Positions 34,701 through 43,122 of a DNA stretch of 49,712 nt are shown piece after piece. Position numbers and translations under genes: made by a program. The stretch is from Geminocystis sp. NIES-3709 (GTDB lineage Bacteria > Cyanobacteriota > Cyanobacteriia > Cyanobacteriales > Cyanobacteriaceae), in NCBI RefSeq assembly GCF_001548115.1, contig NZ_AP014824.1:1-49712 (forward strand), in the 5' to 3' direction. The notes beneath the pieces were generated by a model. It worked only from the letters and a program-made list of their open reading frames with translations, was not told the origin of the DNA and searched no databases. Position 1 is the stretch's first letter. The number at the start of each line of letters is the position of its first letter.

Positions 34701-37700
34701 ACTCAAGTTAAAAGATTAACTAGCTTAAGTTATTTAGATTATAGTTTTACCAGTGGAGAAGGAGAACAATCCACAACTATTTCTGCTGATGGAAAAACTA
34801 TTGCTTGGGCAAGATACAAAGATTCAAAAACAACTATTTATATTGCCAATTTTGATGGAACGAATCAAAGAACCATTCAAGTAGATAGTTACGTAAATAG
34901 TTTAGATTTATCTGATAATGGTTTTAAAATTACTTGGGCTATTAATTGGGGTGGCGTTTGGGTTGCCAATACCGACGGGAGTAATAAACGAGAACTGTCA
35001 GGAGATCTTAGTGCTTATAATTTAGTTTCTTCAATTTCTGGTGATGGTGCTATAGTTGCTTGGGTTGGTACTCAGACGGGTGTCTATGCCGCTAGAACTG
35101 ATGGCTCTCAACGGTGGCTGGTGCCAAACACAGAGAAGGTATATAGTTTTGGTATTGATTCTCTTTCTTATGACGGTAAACGAGTTGTTTTGGATAGTTC
35201 AGGTGAGGGAGTTTATGTCGCCAGTGTTGACGGAGCAGAGCCTCTCACTTTAATTTCTTCCGATATTTTTAGTGGTGGAATTCTTGAAAGTCCATCATTG
35301 TCTAACTATGCGGACATTGGCGTTCGCTACAATTCCTTTAACCTGAGTACGGGTAATGGGGAAATTAACACTTGGGGACCGAGTCGAGTTAAATATAGCA
35401 GTGTTGAGCAATTTAATATTACTGGAACTGCTTATGGTGATGATTTAAGGGGGGGCAATCTTGACGATACCCTCACGGGGGGAGACGGCGGTGATACCTT
35501 AACTGGGGGAACCGGAAATGATACTTATGTATTAAAAGCTCTAACAGGAGGAGGTAGTCTAATCAATGATCTTAGTGGCACAGATAAACTCGACCTGTCA
35601 GATATTAATCTTATCTTAGGAGTTCCCTCCACATCAGGGAACGGAATGCGTCGGGCAGGAACTACCCTATTCATTGACCTGAATAAAGACGGTGTTGCAG
35701 GGAATAATGATCTGCGTATTGATAATTTCTTCAATGCAACGGGGACATCAGCAGGAAGTGGGTTTATTGAAACTGTAGATAATTTGGTTGGCAGTAATAT
35801 CGTTGCTAATTTACAAATAGGCAATGACACCATTACTGGTAGTGCTGAGGATGATCTCCTCGATGGTTGGTTGGGGAATGACCAACTCAAAGCTCTAGCC
35901 GGTAATGATACTTTACGGGGACAAGATGGCAATGATGTTCTGGATGCTGGGGAAGGGAATGATCTTCTTCAAGGTGGTAATGGCAATGATACCCTTGCAC
36001 CAGGTTGGGGGGATGATCTTGTTGACGGCGGTGCAGGAACGGATATTTTAGTTTTGGATTATTCTAATTTGAATACTCGAGCGGTGGCTTGGACAACTTC
36101 AACACGGAAGGATAATCTCTTTACTTCTGATTCTTATGAGTATTCGACTTTTATTGCTAATGCTTATGGTCTCGGAACTCCTGTAAAACTAAGAGATAGT
36201 AACTATAACTCCAGTGATCTTTTTGCTCTTTCTGGTGATGGTACAACCTATGCTTATTTTAACACCGATGGTTACAACTATGATAATCCAGAGTTTGGTT
36301 TATGGGTTGGAAAAACTGATGGTGGTAGTCCTATCAAAATTGATAATAATGATTATTACTATAGTTATGGAATTTCTCTATCTAGTAATGGGAATAAAAT
36401 TGCTTGGAATAGCGACGGTATTTATGTAGCGAATGGTGACGGAACGGGAAAAGTAGCACTTCCGAATAGTTCTAGTGCTTATGGTAATTTTATCCTTTCT
36501 GGCAATGGTAATCAAATTGCTTGGACTAATGGCAACACATTGTATGTAGCGAACACTAATGGTACAAACATTCGCAAAATTACACAAAATAATGGTGAAA
36601 ACATCTCACTATCTGAAGATGGTTCCCAAATTATCTGGCAAGGGTATCAGGGAGATAAATATGGTGTTTGGTATGCTAATACGAATGTTGATTTGCCTAT
36701 GGTGAAAGCCTTCAGAGGTGGTAATTCCTCAGAATTTGTTAGTATTATTCATAGTAATGGTATAAAAGCAATTTGGGCAGATGGTAGCTATGGTAATTTT
36801 TTAGCGGTGGGAAGTGTTGGTTCTTCTGAAATCCAACAAGTAGCAGGTGCTTATAACTTATCTCAAAACTTTAAAGATTATTCTGTTTTGTCTGATGATG
36901 GAGCAAAAGTTGCTTTTATTAAACTTATAGGCTATCAAAATCCCATCAATTCTCAGGATGGCTTGTATGGCTTGTATGTAGCAGATTCCTTCTTAACGGG
37001 AACGGCTACTTTAGTGACTACAGTGAAGCGTGATATAGATGAAAATCCATATGCTCTAGGTAGTAGTTTTGGTATAACTAATCAGTTATCTTTATCTTCC
37101 TATGTGGACATTGGTGTTCGCTACAATTCCTTTAATGTTAGTACTGGTACTGGTGAAATTAACACTTGGGGACCGAGTCGAGTTAAATATAGTGATGTTG
37201 AACGATTTAATATCATTGGTACTCGTTATGGAGATGACTTGCGTGGAGCGAATTTGGGAGATACTTTAATGGGAGGAATTGGTAATGATACTATTACTCC
37301 GGGCTTAGGAATTGACTCTGTTGATGGGGGAGTGGGTAATGATTTATTGGTAATTAATTACTCTACTCTTACCAGTAATATTACCAGTGTTATTGGCACA
37401 ACCATAAATACTATAGGTGATGGTATTAACAACATTATTACTTACAGTAATTTTGAAATATTTAATGTTGTCACAGGTTCAGGTACAGATAAAATTAACG
37501 GTGGTGTTGGGGATGATACTATTAACGGTGGTAGCGGTGCTGACACTATGGTGGGAGCTAATGGCAACGATATTTACCATGTAGATGACATTGGCGATCG
37601 AGTAGTCGAAGCCCTAAATGAAGGTACAGATTTCATCAATAGTTCTGTCACCTATACTCTTAGTGTTAACATCGAAAATCTTATCTTAACAGGTACTGGA

Positions 37701-39404
37701 AACATTAACAGTACTGGTAATACTCTTAGTAACCTTATAACAGGTAATATTGGGAATAATAACCTTAGTGGTGGTGATGGTAATGATACCTTAACCAGTG
37801 GACGGGGTAACGATACCCTCAACGGTGGTACGGGGGGTGACAGTATGACAGGTGGTAGAGATAATGATATTTACTATGTGGATAACACGGGTGATCACGT
37901 CGTAGAATTATCTAATGAAGGTATAGATACAGTTAATTCCACTATTACTTATACTTTAGGGAGTAACATCGAAAATCTGACGTTAACAGGTACTGGAAAC
38001 ATTAACGGTACTGGTAATACTATTAATAACCTAATTACAGGTAATAGTGGTAATAATAACCTCCGTGGTGGCGATCGTAATGATACCTTAATCGGTGGTA
38101 TAGGAAATGATACCTTAATCGGTGACACGGGAAATGATATTTACTATGTGGACAATACGGGCGATCGAGTTGTCGAAAATAGCAATGAGGGAACGGATAC
38201 AGTACGATCGACTATTACCTACACTCTGGGAACAAATGTAGAAAATCTGGTGTTAGAAGGCACGGGGAATGTTAACGGTACAGGTAACACTGACAATAAT
38301 AGTATTACGGGTAATAATCTTGACAACCATCTCACTGGTGGAGATGGTAATGATACTGTCAATGGACGTGGTGGTAATGATACTCTTACCGGTGGTATAG
38401 GAAATGATTCCATGATTGGTGGTATAGGAAACGATAGTTACTATGTGGACAGTACAGGCGATCAAGTCTTAGAATTATTGAGTGAAGGTGCAGATACTGT
38501 TCGATCGACTATTACCTATACTTTAACGACTAATGTAGAAAATTTAGTATTGGAAGGAACAGCAAATATCAACGGTACGGGTAACACTCTTAATAACTTA
38601 ATTACTGGTAATACTGGCAATAATAACCTCAGTGGAGGAGATGGGAATGATACCCTTAACGGTGGTAGTGGTCACGATACTTTAATTGGTGGTATTGCCA
38701 ATGATTCCATGATAGGTGGAACAGGAAATGATACCTACTATGTGGACAGTACAGACGATCGAATCCTTGAAAATCTCACAGAGGGTACAGATACAGTTCG
38801 ATCGACTATTACCTATAATTTAGGAACAAATGTAGAACATCTAATCCTACAAGGAACAGGAAATATCAATGGTATAGGAAACAGTTTACGTAACAATATT
38901 ACGGGTAATAATCTTGACAACCATCTCACTGGTGGGGATGGTAACGATACTCTCAATGGTGGTGCTGGGAATGATACTCTCATCGGTGAATTGGGAAATG
39001 ATAGTCTTATAGGTGGTAGTGGTAACGATACTTTAATTGGTGGTATTGGCAATGATTCCATGATTGGTGGTATCGGTACTGATTATTTCCGTTTTAATTC
39101 TAGTGGTGAAGGAATCGATGCCGAAGGCACGCTGCGCGCCCGAATTACTGATTTTAACGTTATTGATGATACTATTTTGATTCGTCGAGATGGTTTTAGC
39201 GGTGGTTTATCATTAGGTACTTTACCAGTAAATCAATTCCGTGTAGGTTCATCGGCTACCACATCTTCTCAACGTTTTATCTATAACTCTAGTAATGGTG
39301 CATTCTTCTTTGATGTGGATGGTAATGGTGCAACGGCGGCGGTGCAATTTGCGACTTTAAATACTGGTTTAGCTTTGACTAATGCTGACATTCTCGTGAT
39401 TTAA
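28701..39404 (+). CDS. Giant RTX protein with two TolB-like propeller domains
   Basis: Protein of 3567 residues (about 370 kDa). The N-terminus (1-165) is paralogous to the protein at 75-4079, with EEIGHFLDA at about 110-118. A long region (about 170-860) is beta-rich and has EF-hand-like loops: one good (DPDADGKVRFNE) and one degenerate (KDGDGKVQLTE). RTX nonapeptides fill about 890-1870, with a 27-residue repeating unit in the middle. Two blocks of TolB/WD40-like propeller repeats (ISADGKTIAWA, VWVANTDGSN) occupy about 1910-2200 and 2490-2800, each followed by GVRYNSFN and NTWGPSRVKYS. A second long RTX array covers about 2840-3455. The last 80 residues are the shared C-terminal secretion-type domain. 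There is no classical signal peptide, so type I export is expected. A role in the cell surface, adhesion or motility is inference. The start is an ATG at 28701 or 28704. Confidence 0.88.
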   Translation: MMSTTIFNTEYILSEVIGIIKDDLQDFLLFGDVETTLNLAFGDNYDRTSTDAILTAWGKGDFSNLPKIEIVSSNILGSANGGFAVSTNTIYLSDRFSKTASADLFRAVIIEEIGHFLDAKVNQIDTQGDEGEIFSNLVRGITLTSSSVSVLQTENDLDTVLINEELVSIEKSTTYTGTNLGELNTGIQQLLSKLQAGVNSQILGANLPLLGTKLNGNPNTQFIQNLQNYFQTVLQGSHLSAISIQQALTNALGASGANVLLENITFNETTDNLEFALRLGKSSTNPLSFTTSTDTNLGLPGIDLSLTGSAQSNLSYDLNFKFGINKTSGFYFRTDQTNEFSVKLDTTLPGLNANAKLGFLKLNAQDAGSKFNGLFAVDLKDGDGKVQLTELPSLNLSSFIDPKLTGAANVKLGLKTAFAQNTNFPTLSSDFTLDWNFNGQTLGTGTTQNFGSLPAVAFKNVELDLGTFLNGYMEPILNRIKTITQPIQPVLDFFTKEYDFEFTKFSILDIAESLGAITQSDKDFIESLAEVGKLVNSVPSSGLAINLGSFNFGTQDIRTGGFNLGNIIPTNITSQDLETQLNSDPQANNFISRLLNMPGGGLSMPILSDPNAAFGLLLGKDVDLFKYKLPRFDFQTEYSQYFPLPIITAVGMRLTGKFGGFIDLGLGFDSKGFRDYQFSDKESDILNGFYIDNPSTPEVGFNMGVEASAELNLGVASAGGGGGIYGDFKFDLNDPDADGKVRFNELASLLSNPQDLFEAKGQITAGFFAYASVGVGYLKTTKRFNLPEFTLAEFNWGKQIPPGLALATLSSGTLYLNVGIRASSRIVGDTTDIAEVFSLKHEAGTATSETIVISGFQFNQTYTNVQQIRADAAEKDDRIILQENILVGAILNGGNGNDVISGGSGQDSISGNNDRDNLQGRGGNDTLRGGSGNDYVLGGLDNDFLYGDGEDDFLDGESGNDRVSGGAGNDMVFGNVGNDSLYGDSNEDELYGDAGADLLDGGTENDVIYGEAGIDTLKGGAGADLLDGDTENDSLYGDAGNDTLKGGVGADLLDGGTENDSLYGDGGIDTLKGGVGADLLDGGTENDVIYGDAGNDLLKGGAGNDLLDGGTENDSLYGDAGNDLLKGGAGNDLLDGGTENDSLYGDGGIDTLKGGVGADLLDGGTENDVIYGDAGNDTLKGGAGNDLLDGGTDYNDLDGGDGVDTVTYINLTRKVIVNIDQTKDYSHTDYRWKALEYVLFSANYFVSSAGLARTDTYDLLNNLENIMGSQFADLLIGNAFDNQIIGQKGNDLIVGNDGNDTLDGGEDIDVVVYGYDPATSVYVNLELNTAIDGYGKTDTLLDIEYAIGSDGDDTLVGNGQDNVLEGEKGNDLIESKIGNDVLYGDDGNDSLYGETGIDTLYGGLGNDLLDGGTENDSLNGYGGNDTLYGGTGVDRLYGNTENDLIYGDDDNDFIYGDAGHDTLKGGEGVDLLDGGTENDFIYGEGGIDTLNGRTGNDWLDGGTENDFIYGNAGNDTLKGGEGVDLLDGGTENDFIYGEGGIDTLKGNVGNDLLDGGTENDSLYGDAGNDTLYGGTGNDLLDGSTENDSLYGDGGIDTLKGNVGNDLLDGGTENDSLYGEGGIDTLKGGTGNDLLDGSTENDSLYGEGGIDTLKGGTGNDLLDGGTENDSLYGEGGIDTLKGGTGNDLLDGGTENDSLYGEGGIDTLKGGTGNDLLDGGTENDSLYGDAGNDTLKGGTGNDLLDGGTENDSLYGEGGIDTLYGGAGNDLLDGGTENDSLYGDAGNDTLKGGLGQDTLIAGAENDRGEGGTEGDYLRGEVGNDTLYGNDGDDVIVGGNEQQPLTFGDNDFLSGGNGNDILKPGWGDDIVDGGDGIDTLILDYSTLPTQAVNWVGYEEGTSNYDAYVSNAYGMLTPIRTSLNTAYSYRTTISADGTTIAVFGYLKTSDTDALGIPGLWVQKINSLEPPVQIMNYRGGDVKLSGDGSKIIWYEQSSVWTANADGTQVKRLTSLSYLDYSFTSGEGEQSTTISADGKTIAWARYKDSKTTIYIANFDGTNQRTIQVDSYVNSLDLSDNGFKITWAINWGGVWVANTDGSNKRELSGDLSAYNLVSSISGDGAIVAWVGTQTGVYAARTDGSQRWLVPNTEKVYSFGIDSLSYDGKRVVLDSSGEGVYVASVDGAEPLTLISSDIFSGGILESPSLSNYADIGVRYNSFNLSTGNGEINTWGPSRVKYSSVEQFNITGTAYGDDLRGGNLDDTLTGGDGGDTLTGGTGNDTYVLKALTGGGSLINDLSGTDKLDLSDINLILGVPSTSGNGMRRAGTTLFIDLNKDGVAGNNDLRIDNFFNATGTSAGSGFIETVDNLVGSNIVANLQIGNDTITGSAEDDLLDGWLGNDQLKALAGNDTLRGQDGNDVLDAGEGNDLLQGGNGNDTLAPGWGDDLVDGGAGTDILVLDYSNLNTRAVAWTTSTRKDNLFTSDSYEYSTFIANAYGLGTPVKLRDSNYNSSDLFALSGDGTTYAYFNTDGYNYDNPEFGLWVGKTDGGSPIKIDNNDYYYSYGISLSSNGNKIAWNSDGIYVANGDGTGKVALPNSSSAYGNFILSGNGNQIAWTNGNTLYVANTNGTNIRKITQNNGENISLSEDGSQIIWQGYQGDKYGVWYANTNVDLPMVKAFRGGNSSEFVSIIHSNGIKAIWADGSYGNFLAVGSVGSSEIQQVAGAYNLSQNFKDYSVLSDDGAKVAFIKLIGYQNPINSQDGLYGLYVADSFLTGTATLVTTVKRDIDENPYALGSSFGITNQLSLSSYVDIGVRYNSFNVSTGTGEINTWGPSRVKYSDVERFNIIGTRYGDDLRGANLGDTLMGGIGNDTITPGLGIDSVDGGVGNDLLVINYSTLTSNITSVIGTTINTIGDGINNIITYSNFEIFNVVTGSGTDKINGGVGDDTINGGSGADTMVGANGNDIYHVDDIGDRVVEALNEGTDFINSSVTYTLSVNIENLILTGTGNINSTGNTLSNLITGNIGNNNLSGGDGNDTLTSGRGNDTLNGGTGGDSMTGGRDNDIYYVDNTGDHVVELSNEGIDTVNSTITYTLGSNIENLTLTGTGNINGTGNTINNLITGNSGNNNLRGGDRNDTLIGGIGNDTLIGDTGNDIYYVDNTGDRVVENSNEGTDTVRSTITYTLGTNVENLVLEGTGNVNGTGNTDNNSITGNNLDNHLTGGDGNDTVNGRGGNDTLTGGIGNDSMIGGIGNDSYYVDSTGDQVLELLSEGADTVRSTITYTLTTNVENLVLEGTANINGTGNTLNNLITGNTGNNNLSGGDGNDTLNGGSGHDTLIGGIANDSMIGGTGNDTYYVDSTDDRILENLTEGTDTVRSTITYNLGTNVEHLILQGTGNINGIGNSLRNNITGNNLDNHLTGGDGNDTLNGGAGNDTLIGELGNDSLIGGSGNDTLIGGIGNDSMIGGIGTDYFRFNSSGEGIDAEGTLRARITDFNVIDDTILIRRDGFSGGLSLGTLPVNQFRVGSSATTSSQRFIYNSSNGAFFFDVDGNGATAAVQFATLNTGLALTNADILVI
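31670..34080 (+). repeat. 81-bp tandem repeat array coding RTX nonapeptides
   Basis: Successive units encode LLDGGTENDSLYGDAG/EGG followed by NDTLKGGTGND, 27 residues or three nonapeptides per unit, with a few divergent spacers (for example 32270-32560). Adjacent units are nearly identical in DNA, with blocks of two or three units repeated as higher-order units, which implies recent expansion by recombination or slippage. Confidence 0.85.
39120..39140 (+). repeat. In-frame 21-bp GC-rich element inside the RTX gene
   Basis: 21 bases inserted between CGAT and CGAATT add seven residues (AEGTLRA). The paralogous protein reads GIDRLSDFN where this one reads GID-AEGTLRA-RITDFN, so removal restores the alignment exactly. 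The element begins GCCGAAGGCAC and has the same target context as the 22135 element. Confidence 0.75.
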
Positions 39405-39414
39405 AGTTCGTAGT

Positions 39415-39467
39415 TACCTGAATTCGATCTAAGGTGATGTCAAGGTTTTTTCTGTCGAACTCAGGTA
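39415..39467. terminator. Inverted repeat between convergent genes, possible bidirectional terminator
   Basis: TACCTGAATTCGA (39415-39427) pairs with TCGAACTCAGGTA (39455-39467) at 12 of 13 positions around a 27-base loop. It sits exactly between the ends of the RTX gene and the convergent recombinase gene. The long loop makes a small mobile element equally possible. Confidence 0.5.
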
Positions 39468-39482
39468 TTATAAATAAACATC

Positions 39483-41579
39483 CTATCTTTTTATACTATT
39501 CTCAAACTGTCGTAAAATATCCCCCAAAGAGCCCAAACCCTTATATTTATCAGGAAATTGTTGAAGTTGAGAAATAATCGGATCCAGTAAACTATCCTTT
39601 ACACTACCCCGACTCGCTTTTTCTATTTGCTCGGCAATATCCGATAAAGTTGAGTTTGGCTGTATTCCAGTATTAAATCTACCTAAATCTTGTGGTTTAA
39701 TGGGAATTGCCCCCCCAAATAAATGTTCCGTTGACTTGTTCCACTCATGAGTTACCATTTCCGACAAATCCTTTAATAACAAAGGCTTTCCACGACTTGA
39801 GGGATGTTTATAAGAACCTAATTTGGTAAACAGAAAATTACTTTGCTCACCCACCAACGGACGTAAATCATTCAACCAATAGCCAAAATCAGAACTCAAA
39901 AATTCGGGAATCTTCACTCTTTTTACCCCGGAAGAAGCACTACCCCTCTTACCCTTTATCCTAACCATCAAATAAAAAATATCCTCTCCTTCCTCCTGAA
40001 GATGCTTTTGAAGATCGATCGACTCATCAATCTTAATTTCGGCAATTTCACTCAAACGTAAAGGAGTATAAACCAATAAAGAAATCAACAAATATCTTTG
40101 CCATGACTTAATTTGAGCCATTAAATTGGGAGTATTTTCATCAGAAACATTAGAGGCACAACAATTACGCAAATAATTAATTACCATTAGCACCTGAGAT
40201 AAACTTAATTCTTTCTTCCCCTCAATGGGTTTATTTCTGTGAAGATATTGTTCACGAGTTTGAGCTAAATATTGACGTAAGTCAGAAATATTATCAATTA
40301 CACTCTCCGACAACTGCTCATAATAACGAGCCACAAAAATAGCCGCCGAAATCACATTCAAAGCCCATCCCAAACCATTACCTCGCTCTTGATAACCCCA
40401 ATCAACAAAACCTTTTAGCTTAATAATATTTGTTATATCTTTCAAGCAAACATCAGATAAACTAACACCCTGACAACGATGTAACCAGCCCAAAAAATAG
40501 AGAATAATCGACAAATAACTTTTAACAGTACAATCACTAAGCCTTTTCTCCTCCCTTTGTGCAAAACAAAGTAAGTTTTCAATCTCCGACTTCAGTTGTG
40601 AAGAAATCAGATTAAAGTTTAGTTTAATTCCAGTGCCTCGATTATTACTACCACTGTTTCTTGAAGATATCCCAAACTTTTCTAAGCTAACCTTTTTCTC
40701 ATCAGAGGCAACAGATAACGAATTATCCTTTAACTTAGTACCATCGTTTAAACTAACCGTATTCTCATCAGAGGCAACAGATAACGAATTATCCTTTGAC
40801 TTAATACCATCGTTTAAACTAACCGTATTCTCATCAGAGGCAACAGATAACGAATTATCCTTTGACTTAATACCATCTTTTAAACTAACCGTATTCTCAT
40901 CAGAGGCAACAGATAACGGATTATCCTTTGACTTAATACCACCTTTTAAACTAACAGTATTCTCATCAGAGTCCGCCGTTAACGAATTATCCTTTGACTT
41001 AATACCACCTTTTAAACTAACAGTATTCTCATCAGAGTCCGCCGTTAACGAATTATCCTTTGACTTAATACCATCTTTTAAACTAACAGTATTCTCATCA
41101 GAGTCCGCCGTTAACGGATTATTTCCCAAATTAATACTATTTTTCTGAGCATCCGCAATAGTTAACAGATTTTCCCCCGATTCAATATTATCTTTCGATT
41201 TTTCCTGTATTTCTTCTATAGAAGAAAGAGAAGAAAACCCCAATGATTCATCCCCTAACGTCATACATAAAAAATCAATAAAACGAATCAAAACACTACG
41301 ATAATATGTCAAAGTAGTTTTGCGCACCGGATAATTTTGCGAGTGACTAAACAAATCAAGCATTCTCCTTCCATTGTTGAGAAAAGCAATCACAGGAATC
41401 GTAGAAAGACACAAACTCAAATTACTCCTAATATCTTGACGAGAAAAGCCCAACTCAGGAAGAATATATTCAGAAAATACCTTGGCTAAACTTCCCTTGA
41501 GTCGAGGATGAGCCGTACAAATTGAACTGTTATTCCATAACAACATCCCATCCTCTAAATTTTTTAAACGCACTTCCAT
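39483..41579 (-). CDS. Tyrosine-recombinase-like protein with internal 22-residue repeats, probably catalytically degenerate
   Basis: About 698 residues from the ATG at 41579 (a TTG at 41597 is possible). Residues 1-130 and 300-480 are helical core-binding-type sequence. The C-terminal third keeps the box I Arg context (LLVYTPLRLSEIAEI) and a Lys context (RIKGKRGSASSGVKRVKIP), but the expected HxxR is replaced by KPQDLGR and no His/Trp-Tyr nucleophile motif follows. Seven copies of a 22-residue unit (DENTVSLKGGIKSKDNS type) sit in the linker. It is encoded opposite to a second, intact recombinase at 43271. An architectural or regulatory partner role is inference; a divergent active enzyme cannot be excluded. 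Confidence 0.65.
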   Translation of the reverse strand: MEVRLKNLEDGMLLWNNSSICTAHPRLKGSLAKVFSEYILPELGFSRQDIRSNLSLCLSTIPVIAFLNNGRRMLDLFSHSQNYPVRKTTLTYYRSVLIRFIDFLCMTLGDESLGFSSLSSIEEIQEKSKDNIESGENLLTIADAQKNSINLGNNPLTADSDENTVSLKDGIKSKDNSLTADSDENTVSLKGGIKSKDNSLTADSDENTVSLKGGIKSKDNPLSVASDENTVSLKDGIKSKDNSLSVASDENTVSLNDGIKSKDNSLSVASDENTVSLNDGTKLKDNSLSVASDEKKVSLEKFGISSRNSGSNNRGTGIKLNFNLISSQLKSEIENLLCFAQREEKRLSDCTVKSYLSIILYFLGWLHRCQGVSLSDVCLKDITNIIKLKGFVDWGYQERGNGLGWALNVISAAIFVARYYEQLSESVIDNISDLRQYLAQTREQYLHRNKPIEGKKELSLSQVLMVINYLRNCCASNVSDENTPNLMAQIKSWQRYLLISLLVYTPLRLSEIAEIKIDESIDLQKHLQEEGEDIFYLMVRIKGKRGSASSGVKRVKIPEFLSSDFGYWLNDLRPLVGEQSNFLFTKLGSYKHPSSRGKPLLLKDLSEMVTHEWNKSTEHLFGGAIPIKPQDLGRFNTGIQPNSTLSDIAEQIEKASRGSVKDSLLDPIISQLQQFPDKYKGLGSLGDILRQFENSIKR
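40671..41120 (-). repeat. 66-bp in-frame tandem repeat (about 7 units) in the recombinase-like gene
   Basis: Six full units and one partial of 66 bp encode N-S/P-L-(TAD or SVA)-SDENTVSL-x-x-GIKSKD. Two sub-types, LTAD and LSVA, are clustered, showing stepwise expansion. The opposite strand is also open throughout, which produces a spurious frame. Confidence 0.88.
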
Positions 41580-41597
41580 AGATTTAGTGATAAACAA

Positions 41598-42048
41598 AAA
41601 TTAATAAAAATAGACAAAACCAAAAAAAAAGGTTAATATCAAAAAAAGACTAAAGAACTTAATAGCAAATATGCAAATAATTAATTATTCTCCATAATGG
41701 CATTTTCCATAAATAAATATTTAATAGTGTTAGGGTATATGAATTCGGAATAAAAGATAAATAATTGCCAATTATTTATAGGATAAGGCTTCTTGAAAAT
41801 ATTTCGTCTGAAATTGCCACAAAGCCCCCCACAGTGACAACTATTAAACCATTACAGCATTGGTAAATCAAGGTATGAAAATAAAAACCTAATAATTTAA
41901 AGTAAGTAAGCAAAATTAATTGACTGATTTTATTCTATTTAGCTAACTCAAAGAACTTTATAGCATACTTTCACAAGTTCGATCAATAGCATTGCTTAAT
42001 CAAGATAAACAATAAAGTTGTTGGGGAATAACCCTTCAGTCGATCGTC
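41598..42048. other. AT-rich intergenic region, no gene seen
   Basis: About 450 bases between the recombinase-like gene and the duplicated leader of the small regulator gene. It contains scattered AT-rich stretches and the short tract CCCCCCAC near 41826, but no supportable gene, array or strong hairpin. Divergent promoters are expected here. Confidence 0.5.
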
Positions 42049-42160
42049 ACTATACATTTAATCTCTAGTTTACTACCAATGAAAACTTCTTGAGAAATGT
42101 ATTTTGAGAATAAAATTACACAACTATACATTTAATCTCTAGTTTAGCACCAATGAAAAC
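42049..42160 (+). repeat. 38-bp direct repeats at the start of the RHH gene
   Basis: 42049-42086 and 42123-42160 differ at only two positions. Each contains TACATTTAATCTCTAG, then TTTA, and ends in CCAATGAAAAC, so the start codon region itself is duplicated with a 74-bp period. The repeats may be tandem operators for the RHH protein or a duplication of its promoter. Confidence 0.8.
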
Positions 42161-42347
42161 CATGGCAAAAAAAGCAGTTAAAAGTATGCGAGGGATAGGA
42201 GAATCCTATGATCAAGTTAAACAAAGATATTCTATTTGCCTCACCCCCACGGCGCATGAAAAACTAAAATATTTCGCCCAAAAGAAAGGAGTTTCTCTGA
42301 GTGAATTAATTGAAAAAATTGCCCGAACTACAATTTTTCTTGATTAA
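42153..42347 (+). CDS. Ribbon-helix-helix DNA-binding protein
   Basis: Protein of 64 residues; a second ATG at 42162 (MAKKAVKSM) is an alternative start. The segment YSICLTPTAHEKLKYFAQKKG followed by VSLSELIEKIAR has the strand-helix-turn-helix pattern of CopG/Arc-like repressors. It lies between the two recombinase genes, on the same strand as the second. The near-perfect 38-bp direct repeats over its own start fit autoregulation. It may control the recombinases or act as a directionality factor. Confidence 0.7.
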   Translation: MKTMAKKAVKSMRGIGESYDQVKQRYSICLTPTAHEKLKYFAQKKGVSLSELIEKIARTTIFLD

Positions 42348-43122
42348 GCAAAATCCTATTGATAAAGATATAAATAGACATTTTTATCTTTCAGTAATGA
42401 AATTCTATTTCCTCGATAATTCTCTATTATATCTTCTCCTTATTAACCATAACTTTTGTATATTTACTGATCATTTTTCTCACCATAATTTCTTGATAAA
42501 ATTATATTTTCGACTTGAAAATAAGAAAATATTTTTATTGATCAATCAAATATTTTATAAAATAAATTCCTAAGACTGTGAATAAATATAAACATTTTTC
42601 TCCTAAGCAACTTAATTCAATTATTTTCAAGTCTTCTCTCCTCACTCTTTTAGGTGTTACACAACAAAAAACCTATTTTTACCTTATAAATACCCCAGAT
42701 ATTATTTATAAGATTGTAAAAATAAAAGCTCTAAATCCCATAATTGATAATGGTTTTATCAATTTTTATTTAAAAGCTATTGACTCAAGAAAGGCAATTA
42801 ATAATCCCTCGATTACTTTCTTTATTATTAATAAGTATTTAGCTATGATTTATTCTTTTTGTTATTTTCTAATAGTTGAGGTATTAAATAACACTTCACA
42901 ATCTTTTTTTGTAGGTTATTATTGTATTTATAAGATGTTTTTAATTGTTTAAGTTTCAATTTTCAATTAACTTTAAATTTTTAATATCTAAGGCAATAAT
43001 TCATTATTTATCAAAAATAAAATAATAGCAAATAATCATGAAATTGCTGTTGTTTCTAAATAAGACTTTTGTTTGTTATAACCATCGAGTTAAAACCCAT
43101 TTTTGAAGGGCTTTAACAAGCA
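42348..43122. other. Very AT-rich intergenic region
   Basis: About 775 bases. A GTG-initiated frame of 124 codons (42578-42952) is hydrophobic and Ile/Phe/Asn-rich, without ribosome-binding site or recognisable pattern, and I do not call it a gene. Nothing else was recognised until the hairpin at 43123. Confidence 0.4.

Noticed and set aside
42578-42952. GTG-started frame of 124 codons, possibly a membrane protein
   Set aside because: No ribosome-binding site, composition follows AT-richness, and no recognisable pattern; left as unassigned intergenic sequence.
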